This document shows positions 34,013 to 45,182 of a stretch of 64,000 bases of DNA, one piece after another (positions within the stretch are counted from its first letter, which is position 1; each line of letters opens with the position of its first letter). Under the pieces are notes generated by a model. It was not told the origin of the DNA and ran no database searches. It saw nothing but the letters and a program-made list of their open reading frames with translations. The DNA is from Ectocarpus siliculosus. Taxonomy: Eukaryota; Sar; Phaeophyceae; Ectocarpales; Ectocarpaceae. The stretch covers positions 6,730,698-6,794,697 of the forward strand of contig FN649751.1 of the NCBI GenBank assembly GCA_000310025.1. The letters run 5' to 3'. The position numbers were made by a program, and so were the translations under genes.

Positions 34013-37000
34013 ATGCGTTTCTTTAAACTGTTTGGATCGGTGCTGCTTTCGATCGGGTTGGTCGGAGGTAGGTGCTGCGTGAAAACATATATTCATGCGG
34101 ATGCTGTAGACAACACAGAATGCAGACGCTGTTCTTCCGACAATATTTTGACTCAACGTGCCCACCGGCATCTCGCTTGTAGGTGGATATTTTCGTCAGC
34201 CTCTTTGTCTGTCCTTTCGTCTCTCGTGCAGTAATGTTTCTGTCTAACATATCCATACTTGTACGATGTCATCGGGTGCAAAAATCATTCTTCTGCACGT
34301 CCGATTCGATGAATACCCCGTAGTCGAGGGACTCGTTGTTTCCATGTGATGATTCAACCAAGCTTTGTCTTACTCTGGCGAATCGTTCCTCGAAAAACCA
34401 GTTGTCCTTGCCTTGCCACAACCGTTTTTTCCCAGCCTCCCTTTATCCAGTCGTAGTAGATTCGACAGTCCGGTTCGTTAGGTGGGTGATGATGAAGCTG
34501 ACCTAAAGAGTATGTATGGAAGACAATCCTAGATTGGTTATGCATGGAGCAACTAGCCTGGGGTCGGACTGTTATCGTTTCCCATAGACACGAACAGTAC
34601 TCCTTCTTCGCACTTTTATCGTGTCGGGGTCGTTGCCTCGACACGAAAGCATGTGTGTGATGATTAGACGAAGGTATTGCAACTGTCTGTGTGAACAAAA
34701 GAACGACACCCATCCCTGCAATATGCACTTTTCTTGTGGACGAACGAGTAGCCAAAAACACGTGCAGCAACGGCCTCATCGGGGTAGAAACTGATGGAAT
34801 CTGCTGCAACGTCGACTGCGGCACGTGCGGCGGGAGCGATTGTCGACACAGAGGAAAAGGCCTCGGAGCCGCCGACTGCTGCAGAAACTATATCAGCAAG
34901 AACGGAGCCCTGTGCTCGGAGAACGCTTCTGCGCCTTGCATCATTGATGACGTGGACGGTGAGTCGGGCCGGTGTAATCGCCTCAGCAGTACATATGTCT
35001 AAGCTAAACTTGACACATAACAGGGGTAATCCGTTCGTGCTTTCACCGTAGACCAATCATCAATAGCACACATTCCTCGAGGAATGTAGTCTACACGTAG
35101 AAGCGGTGACCCAATGACAATGTCCCCCGGCAGCAGCAACGTATGCTCGCTGTGACACACACAGTAGTTGGTACAGGCTTCAAGTCGTTCCCTTCTCCAA
35201 AGTGCTCCTTTCGTATGCATATACAGCCTGAACCCTTCACGTTGTGCGCTGAAAACGGGCTGAATAAATCGTCGTGTGTCGTAATTGTGTATGTTTTTAT
35301 TATTAGCATCGACCGCGCTAACCGGCTGACCAATGAAAAGACGTCAGTCTTAGTGCGGTTGAAAACACAAAACACTTCTATCTGCCATGAACTGGGACCC
35401 CGTGAGGGGGCAGCATGGGGGAGGCTAAACTATCCTTCGGATCAAAGACAGAAACAGCAGCAACAGAAGAAAACTGGACGCGTCTACCAAGGCTATTTCC
35501 TTGTACTCTAGTTCGTTTAGGAGTACTTTCACCATTATCCTCCTTGTTTTCGCTACAATAATTCTGATCCTCATTTTGACAAGAACCTCTGGGCAGCCCT
35601 CCCCCAGCCCTACGTTTCTTGTTTTGGGGAAGGTCATCTGGCTCAAACCCTTTGCTCTCTTCCACTTCTCTATGTTTTCCTCCCTTATCGTCGTCTTCGT
35701 CCTCCTTTCTTCCCTTTCCCTTTCCTTCGTCTCCGTCACTCCCAAAAGAATTACTCTCGTTACTATCGTTGTCGCAGAGATCCCAACCGATTGGTCTTGG
35801 CGGAAGTTGGTCGATCAGTAGTCCATGACGTTTGAACACATCGCGAGTTCTCATCGACAGAAAACGAGCTAGCTCGAAGCTAAACCGTCTCCGAATCCTG
35901 TTAGCATGAAAAGCTTTCAGGCTAACTAAGGCTCTATCGTCGTCAAAATTCCCCCGGCAAAAAGCTTCGTGCGCCAAGTGGTTGGCGATAGCAACGATGA
36001 GTCGATTGGTGCCTTTGCCAAGACCACGTGTGTGTGTGTGTGTGTGTTTTTTTTTTTTTCGTATTTCGGCGGTCATTGCGTGAAGCCCCTGGTGTAATGT
36101 CCAGACGTTCGTGGGCCCTTTCTAAAAATTCTGAAGGTGCACCCGATTTCATAACCTTCCCCGAACAACCTGGTGTACCAGCTCTCGCAACACACCGTAT
36201 TCCTTAAGGTGGCCTTCAGGATCAGACCAAGTGCTCTCCCGTCTGAGCTCTGTACAAAATCCTTAAACATGTAGTGTAGCCCCCTGCGTTTGTGGGGACG
36301 AATGGCATGCGCCACTAGACCGCTCTGCCCTGAAAGCCTCAACACACGACATGCATCTCCTCGCGCCTACGCCGACGTTTCCCTGTTATTTCTCTCACAA
36401 TTGCCACGGTTTCTCTCGGCCGCCACAGACGGGGTGGATGCACCACTCAACACGCCTGTACCGTCAAGTACACTATATTTATCCACGTGAAATACCCCTA
36501 GGTTTGTTGCTTCCTATTGAAGAAAGGCGTGAGCTTGAGAATCCTGAAAAATGCTCTATAAATGCGTGGGGGTGTACATATAAGGAGATGAAGGAAACAA
36601 CTGGAATTGAAACAAATCTCGCCTTTGTTGTCATTGTTGTGCCATCACAACTCCCGCTTTGTTGCGACGAGGTCGTGGAGTGAATTGCAGGACACTTGCA
36701 TGGTTATATTAGAAGATTGGACTTCACTACGACGATTATTTCGAACTACCTGATGTGGGTTTCGAGCAATTTGCACCTCGCTATCGTTGTCGCTGTCGAG
36801 GTACAGCATACGCTTCGCCACTTTCCCTATGAAAAGAAAAACAATTATCAACAAATATATCCCATAATTCATCATCCCGGCCGTATGTTTCATTCAAGAA
36901 ACCTCGGAGGCTGACGACGACGACGCGAAGTGCAGCAACGGCTTTGTCGGGGTACAATCAGAGAACATCTGCTGCCATGTTGACTGCGGTACGTGCGGCG

Positions 37001-40000
37001 GGAGCGAGTGTAGAAGGAGAGGAAAAGGCCTCGGAGCCGCCGACTGCTGCAGAAACTATATCAGCAAGAACGGAGCCCTGTGCTCGGAGAACCTTTCTGC
37101 GCCTTGCATCATGGATGACGTGACCGGTGAGTCGAGCCGGCCGTATGTTTTTGGGTATATTCTTTCTTGCGCAAGTGGGATATTTTTTTCGGCATCTTCG
37201 CTTTTTAGGGGTGCTTGGCCTATGGTCACGGTCTGAAGGTACTGTGGTTGCCTGACTGAGCAGCGACCGGGACGACTATTAGTAGTATTGTTCATAGAAT
37301 AATGAACTGTGATCTGCGAATTTCTTCACCACTACACCGCCCGGCCTGTCGCTTTTTTCGTTTCCGTCCGCCGTCGGGTTGTGATCACCTGGGAACATGC
37401 TACAAGCAGCCAAGTGCAAAACCAACCCGCGAAGAAAAGTCGTCTAAAGACAGGCAACGCCGACGACACTCGTTGCCTTGATTTATCACTACACTACACA
37501 ATACGTTACAGTACAAAATATTTCCAAAATTCGAAAGTACATCTACCGTAACGCTGTGTTTGACGCGCATAAGCTAACCGCATGTAATGTCTAACGTACC
37601 TCATCTCTTGCCGTCCGTCTATATCGGCCTTTGCATTTCAGACACGACCTCGCCTGCACCGGTCGCCACGCCTGCACCGGTGACCGCACTACCACCCATC
37701 GACGCAGGTATCTCGTCCATAAATTCAGCACGATTAACCAACACAGAAGGAAACGACCAACCAAGCGCGCACAAGTAGGTACACGTGTGTGTGAGACTCA
37801 TACGCCAGCCGTATTCCTGGGCTTCATAGTAATTACCAAGTGGTAATCGTTTTTTCTCTGTGTTGGTTGCACACCAGGAACTTGTCGAAGGGTTTTCGCA
37901 CAGCTGGGTACTACTGTACTGTAACTAACGTTGTCGGCAATTTTTGACCTGCCTTTCCGGTCGTCGCCGTTTCCCTATGTCACTGCGCCACGGGCTTGCT
38001 CGCGCGGTGGCTGCACTTGCATCTACATCTGTCCCATGTCGGACGCCGGGCGACCACACCAGGCAACACACCAGGTGTGGCTACCTATTGAACTTTCAAG
38101 ATTTGACACTGAACAACTGTACCCACACGTACCGTAGGATACGGCCGGTTGTCGGAGTTCGGAACGTTTTAGTCATGCCTCGACAATGGGGGGGGATTCG
38201 TCGCGTGCTATAGTAACAGACTGCAGCAGTCAAAACATAACAGCTACCATCAAATTTGGATTCTCAACACCTTGATTGATTGTCCTACAGGCCGTCCCGA
38301 GTTGAAAAAATGCGAGAGAATACCCTAAGCGCGTGCAGATTTCTTGTGAAGAAACATTTTTTTACCATTAGAAATTCAGTGCTATTCGTGTCTGAAAACA
38401 TCCAAAATTACCCTAAGCCTAAAATCATGTACTGTATGTAGACAACATATCGTAGATCGAGCACCGACCCTTTCGCTTTGTTCGACAAACAAGCTGCTGG
38501 CTGCAGGCGATGTCTGTTCGTTCCCAGCGTCTGTAGATACTTGGAGGGGGGGAATCAGCCTCTCCTGGTGGATAGCTGTACCAGCATCCAATGCTACACT
38601 CGGAACACATAGCAAAGTCCCTGTTCAGCAGTGGTTCGAGGCGCTACAGAAGCAGTAAATAGTAGTGTTGGTCAAGAACTGCCATCTTCCTGTTTCGCCA
38701 TAGTCTCGTGCTGCCGACGAAGTCTGAGATCGAAGTTGCAGTGCACCTCTTGAACTAATTTCTATTCTCTTCCGGTCTGTCTCGTTCCCATGTGTGCCAC
38801 AGGTGGAGATATACCTACCACTCTGTCACCCACTCCACTCATGACCATCCCAACCACATGCGCCGCCAGCACCGGCCCACCACCATTCCGCTACGCTGCC
38901 TCCACCGGCGTCAACGGTCGCCTATGTAAGTTATTGGAGAGTTTCACGACTCACCAGCCTCCATCGGAGCGGCCCCAAATTCCCCATCTCCCTGTCTACC
39001 GATAGTAGGGCAATGCCTGCAAGGTTACTCTTCTTTCGTGCACGCCTATTATAGTCTCGGTACATTATTCACGATACACGATGAATAACGCTCAACCCAT
39101 AGACAGCCCCGTACGATACCTTCCTATTATTTTGCTCTCCGCCAATTGGTTTTAAAACACAGACGCCGAGGGAGAAGGGTGCTTCACAATCACCGACCTC
39201 TACAATTTCCGTCTTGAGTCCGACGGCAGTGCAAAGGGGCCCATCTTTAACCTCGACGACAGCTACAATACTGTGCTCAACCCCAAGGTCTTGTCAAACA
39301 AGTGGCTTCTTACCGCCGAGCTACACATTACTGGAGGCGCTGTTTTCTACTGCCGCGGTTCAAGCATCGGGGGAGACTGTGATGAGCTCCGCATCCAGTC
39401 CACTGGACCTACCGACTTCCATGAGGTAGGCCAGAAACTTGTTATGTATGCAATATCCAGCAAATGGCAACCACAGTATTGCGTATATACATGGTCATCG
39501 AATTCTTGATTTCGCTCCTACTTTCCACCCAACCCATTGTTCGTGTGTGCGCAATTTTCAGGTGCGCGCTCATGGCGGGAGCATGTACTTTGAAAGCACA
39601 ATCGTCACGTCATGGGACACGCCCAACAAGACGCCACAGGCGACTTACGTTGGCGGACGGTCCTTCTTGAACTGTGTGTCGGAGAAGCTGACCGGCGAGG
39701 TATGCGTAGGCCAGGCCCAGAATGAGATGGGAGAGTGCCGCATGGACATCATAAACTCGGAGATCGGCTACTTGGGATATTTCGATTCGGAGTCGTACGG
39801 CCTCACCTGGAAGGTGCGCAGTGGGGCAAAAGCGTTGCCCACCTCTCTCCCCCTCGTAATTTTGAACGCTTGACTCCACCCGTTTGCTACCGCTAGACGA
39901 CGCATTCGAGTGGCGTGGAAACCCGCCCCCCCTCCGATTAGCGCATGTCTTTCTTGTTGAAGGCATTACAAGAGTCGTTCACTTTGCAATCTGGATGCTT

Positions 40001-43000
40001 CATTCATCCTTGGGCACCCCACACAGACAATGCGTGCTGTGCGGTATCTAAGTACTTCTGTAGTTTTGGTCTTCTCTCGGCGGGGGCCCACGAAACGGCG
40101 GGGCCTGGGTCTTGCGGCTTTTCGTTGAGGCCTGTGTTTCTGGTAGAGGGAACGCCAACTTTTTGCTTCCCTGAATGATATTCATGGCTCTGGGCAGGTT
40201 CGCGGGTTCTGCAAGGATCTCTCCAACCCGGACGTTTTCGACACAACGAACGTGTATGGAAATCTGATAGGCTCCGACATCCACCACAACTACTACGGCC
40301 AGTACTCATACGGGCACCAGGGTGGGGTGTGGCACAACAACCAGATGCACGACAATCACCAGTATGGTGAGTGAATTGCCTGCACCCTCGACTGGGCCTT
40401 AGCGGTCTCAGCGGTCATTTTGGTCTTGGGGTCTACAGAATGATATCCGCGGAACAACCAACCGCAGATAGCACCCACTTCACGCCTTTCTGTAGTATTC
40501 ACTAATATAGTGGCAATAATAGTGATCATGTGTGGAGGAGACGTTTGTGCCCAGAAATATCCTGGACTGTTGCCACATTGTTTTGGTGTGCTTCAATGTG
40601 TGGTATCCACGCGGGGCATATCCTAAGGCAAATCTTTCTCCTAAACGCTCCTCTCCTTGGCTTCGTTTATCCGCCTATTTGCACCGTGGTCGCTCTCACC
40701 CTCGCAACACGATCAGGCTTCGACCCGCACGATGACTCCGACTACCTCACGAGTAAGTGGTATTCATGAGGAGAACCTTCACTTCGTATTGGGGCATCGA
40801 ATCCTTGCGAAATGACAACCCCGAGTTTACTTATCGACTTCTAGGCTTGTGCATTTGGCACAGCTTCTGAATAGTAAGGCATGGAATTTTGGCGCAGTGA
40901 TTTTAAATTCCAGGCGCGCGTCTTTCTGAATAGCATTCGGCGAGATTTCCGCACCATTTCATGTCGCATATGCATACGTATGCGTGATGAGTGCCATGCC
41001 CGAACAGGTAACTCACATAGGTATATGCTCCCCCCTCTCGCGTCGGCTGTTCGCTCTTACCACTATATAGTCTCCCACAACGAGGTGTACAACAACGTCA
41101 ATCATGGTGAGCTCCGAGAGACGTATTGAGTGTAGGTAAACTCAAGAGATGGGTTTGTGACAGAGTTCTGACGACAACATGGAGGTCGTAACATTCTCCT
41201 GGCGACAGTCGAGGAATCAAACGCCTCACAAAATGGGGCCTTCGCGCTCAACCTTTTTTCGGAACCCAGTATTTCATTTGTTAATCTTTGTTCGAAATGC
41301 CGGTCAGGTTCAGATCCCCCCGGAGTGACAATCGTGTTCGGAATTCTTAGGGGAAGAGTGAATCAACACAGTTAGGGAGGAAAGGGACTACAGAACCTGT
41401 GCCTCGTGTTAACAGCTCAAGACAAGGGTTGCACCAGGAAAGAAAGAGAAAAATATTGTCCCATGCTTACTTTCCACCTTAGTGACCACGGCATTAATCC
41501 CCAATCAAAAGGAGTACACCGGCGCGCCTGGAGTACATAGATGGGAAGAATCAAAACGTACGCACACACTTGAATCCGGCTCCTACGTCTAGCTGCGCAC
41601 CCCTAGTTTGTTATTGGGCACTCAGCAACATTTTGGCCCTTCGTCTTGCCCGCTTTTGGTATTCACCGGCGTTAACCTTTTTTCTGCGACAATATGGTCA
41701 CGTCGCTACAGGTATCATCGCTTCGAAACGCTGCAACAACGTCCAGATCTACAACAACGAAGTCTACGACGGTGGTCCTTTCGCTGCCGGGATTTTCCTC
41801 CACCGCAGCTCGGACTATGCCATTGTTCATGGTGAGGAGGTCTCTTTTCCCCTGACCGATCCTCACTAAAACATCAGAACTCAAGCCTTGTACAGTATCA
41901 GTGTTGATTTGCGATCCCAATACCGAGTCAACCTTCAATCACTCGGCTAGGGGGCACCACTTGCTGTATTTGTACTGTAGCATGTTGACACACAGCCACA
42001 TGCCCAGGGAATTATTCCCTGCATGAGTACATCCTGCCGCAGTCAAGAACAGTAGACTCGACCTGAGGCTACCTTGGACAAAACAAGACGTGCAGGCCTG
42101 CTGTAGACCTCAGCTATCGAGTACCATACGCGGAAGGATCCGACCAATATCCCAGCGCACAAAACATGGAGCCAACAAGGTATGGCGTTGACGCTGGTGG
42201 TGGTCGATAGGGTTGCGGCCCGGGTAGATATGCGCTTGTGCGCTGGTAACCCCGTACTCATACTCTCGTCCACCGCGCCAACAAGCACGTTACTTTAAAA
42301 TTGCCTTCGTGACGGTTATTTGGCAGATAACGTGGTCCACGACATGCAGGACGCAGGCATGGCAATGCTGGAATCGATGAACGCGGACATCTACAACAAC
42401 AGGTTCTCCAGTGTTAAGTTCGGCATCCGCTTGAGCTTGGGCTCATCCGAAAACCACGTGCACGAGAACCTCTTCGAAGACGTATCGACACGTGAGCGCA
42501 AATATCGCTTCGGCATTGTAGGGCTGATTCAAGGTTCAATTGATCAATGACAAGGTACAGGACAGATATACAATAATGACCGAGGAGCACCCGAAACCTC
42601 CATGCCTAAATTCCCAAGCGAAACACCGAATACTTTTCGCTCGTTGAGCTAGTGTCCTTGGAAGTTGAATGTCAAGTGCAGCAGCAGATGGCATGCTTTG
42701 ATATGCATGGGACATAGGGCAAGCCCGAATTACCACGGCATGTCCGCATCTCTTTTCATTCCCTTCGACACACACCTCGGCCGACCTTACCACGACCTTC
42801 CCGCCCTCGTTCTTTTTGCTGTCTCGCTGCGTTCGATTGTGTCCTGCTTGGGTTAGAGGGCCTGTACACGTACCAGGGGTCTGACGAACCGACCGACGGG
42901 GTCAGCGACGGACGCCCTAGCGATAACTTGTTCGAGAACAACAGGATCTTGAACGTAACTAAAGGCGTTAAGATCAAGGAGGGGGATGACACAGTGATCA

Positions 43001-43363
43001 CCGGTGAGAATGCGTAGTTTCACGAAAACGACTGAGAAAACTCTCAACACGCACTTTACACGCATGTGGCGCAAGCATCGCCGTACCGTTGGAACAGTGA
43101 AATGTAGTGGTTCAACCATTTACTTTTGTTTTTCCCTGTTTGTCCATCTGCCGATAAATGTTCTGCATTAACGAACCCGTGAAGATAACGTGTTCACCGG
43201 TACGTCGGAGCTGGAATTCTTCGACGCTCAGAACACCCGGTGGAAAGGAAATACCCTTCCCCAAGGAGTCTGCATCAAAAATATCCACTCCGACGACGGA
43301 ATCGACATTGAACTGAGCACCTTCGATCGGCGCACCGCCGGTCTTCCTACCTTGGAGTGCTAA
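34013..43363 (+). CDS. Secreted mannuronan C5-epimerase with two Cys-rich modules
   Basis: Complete 14-exon model, 681 aa, all phases closing: 34013-34067, 34752-34958, 36899-37126, 37642-37707, 38803-38925, 39163-39425, 39562-39813, 40198-40366, 40717-40752, 41071-41106, 41712-41831, 42327-42491, 42857-43003, 43185-43363. It turns D-mannuronate into L-guluronate in alginate outside the cell. Residues 1-19 are a signal peptide (MRFFKLFGSVLLSIGLVG). Exons 2 and 3 each encode a disulfide-rich module (CSNG, CC, CGTCGG, CC, APC). Exons 4-5 are a Pro/Thr linker. Residues about 227-681 are a parallel beta-helix. The active-site segment YGFDPHDDSDYL spans exons 8-9 and matches the YGFDPH motif of bacterial AlgE epimerases. 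Asn/His-rich helix rungs follow (ASKRCNNVQIYNNEVYDGG). Exons 9 and 10 are only 36 bases each. Confidence 0.93.
35378..36345 (-). CDS. Antisense coding-like region within epimerase intron 2
   Basis: Two minus-strand frames follow each other inside the 34959-36898 intron. The first (36345-36073) includes HYMFKDFVQSSDGRALGLIL and ends RGFTQ. The second (36076-35378, 232 codons) overlaps its stop as ATGA, reads through a CA microsatellite as Lys/His/Thr, then gives LIVAIANHLAHEAFCRGNF and a long acidic/basic tail (EDEDDDKGGKHREVEE). The two are in different frames. It could be a nested gene with an intron, or a gene or transposon remnant frameshifted at the A/CA run (36029-36059 on the + strand). 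I do not recognise the family. Confidence 0.4.
36029..36059. repeat. (TG)n-T(13) microsatellite
   Basis: About nine TG units run straight into thirteen Ts within epimerase intron 2. Confidence 0.95.
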
Positions 43364-45182
43364 GGTGTAGCCTACAGAGCCGGGGTGCGTCAATCGCTTA
43401 GTGATGGTCGCAGGGCCTCTGCAAGAGAACCCTGAACACGTGAAGCATCCATAAACTTGCGTAGCATGGCCCCGAGTCAGTTTCTTGCTCTGTGTACTAA
43501 AGCAAGCCTGGCGCGGCTGGTAGGCTGCTTTGGTACCTGCTTCTGCTAATCCGCCACGACAGCATCCGCCACAAACGTGTGTGCGCGACTAGATTAATAT
43601 ATGGTCGAAATAGTGAGGTCCCATCCAACAAGGGTATCTTGTATTGCTCCCACCAGGATGCCATTGGTACATGTGCTTTTCTTCCCATTTTCACTCCCCA
43701 TGGCCTTTTCCCTGGCTTTTTGGCATAGTCACATCGCGACATGGGCGTGGAAAAATGGAAAATTTGACCGATTTTGTGCTCAAACAGTGTTTCAACCCGA
43801 CATCTTTCACGGAGACGTGGACGCGATTGGTTGCGTGATGGTATTGAGAGCGTTTCTTTCGAAGCGAGAGTGTGTGCTGGTTCTTGTTAAGATTAGAAGT
43901 ATTGCTATTCGAACTATTAGAATGTGCTTCGGTCGATCGTTGACTTTTTTAGGCAGTCTGACTTCGGTGCATGCCATGATTCAAGGGATTTTCGAGATCT
44001 ATGGCGATTTGAAATGTGTGTTGGTGTCAAGATCCAAATGCGGTCTTCGACGTAGTTTTGATACCATTTGTGCGCTGTGCGATAGGTCTTTGTAGCGCAC
44101 GGGCTAACTGGGTCACTTCGGCAGGTAGAGTTATCGTATGGACAAGCCGACGGGGTGTGTGGGGGGTTGGGCTGTTGAAGCTCGTTGCTATTTCGACAAC
44201 CCATCACTCCGGCCCAATTTTGAGGAATATTTTGACTCGTGGTTTATAGGGTTAGTCGTGAGCTGTTTTGGGGGTATTCCACCGAACTGTCGTTTTGTTC
44301 GTTCGTCCCATGATTTCGGGGCTGCAATCCACATTGCTCTTGTAATACCGGGTCTTGACATAATGTGCGGTCGTCGTTGTTGAAGTAGTCGTCCTCAAGT
44401 TCATATTCACACAGGGTTGACAAGATTTCCCTACTATACACACACCGCGTGCGATGAATCCGATATATGGGCCAACATGTCGCTTGTACCGCAGCAACAG
44501 AATCACGACACCACGAGCACAAACACCAACGCACACGCACACACACATCCGCTCGCGAAAGATAGTGCACCGAAACAACAAGTCCGACAGAGGGCTTGGT
44601 TTGGTGGCAGGAATTCTGAATAACGTAAGTGGCCTACGGGGGATTTACCATTTCGCCTGCCAGCCTTCATTGACAGGTACTCGAAGTATTGATAACCCAC
44701 CCGTGTTTCTTAGCGCTTGGTTGTGTTTGTTCGGGCTCGTGGTTTCTTACGCGGTTTCGCAATCTTGCTTCACAATTGGTTGAGTGGATTGGGCGTTCGC
44801 AACCTGATGCGTGGGTTCTCGCGTCTTGCTTGTCCCTACAGAATTTTGCCTACAACTTGCTATTCAAGCCACCTGCCTAATCTGTTCCGCCACATCGACC
44901 GACGTTTCCTACGCTTACATACCCTCTGCTTGCTCAACGCGGCTTCCTTCACCCCACGACACCAAAAAGACAACCCTCCCACACCAATACTTCGTTGTGG
45001 CGAGGGAGGTGTTCAACGTTGAGCTACAGTAGTTTTATGCGGCAAGGAAGCAGCAAAACATTTTCTGGTCGACCGTTGTCTTCCTAAACAACACGCGTGT
45101 GTACCACGTGTGACGCAAAACAAATGTCAGGGTATGGCTTGCGGCACCACCAATCCACCAATTCTAGACCAAGCAGCCGAGA
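43364..45182. other. Intergenic, no gene seen
   Basis: Convergent gap between the plus-strand epimerase and the minus-strand DUF3598-like gene. No exon with credible borders was found on either strand. Confidence 0.45.
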
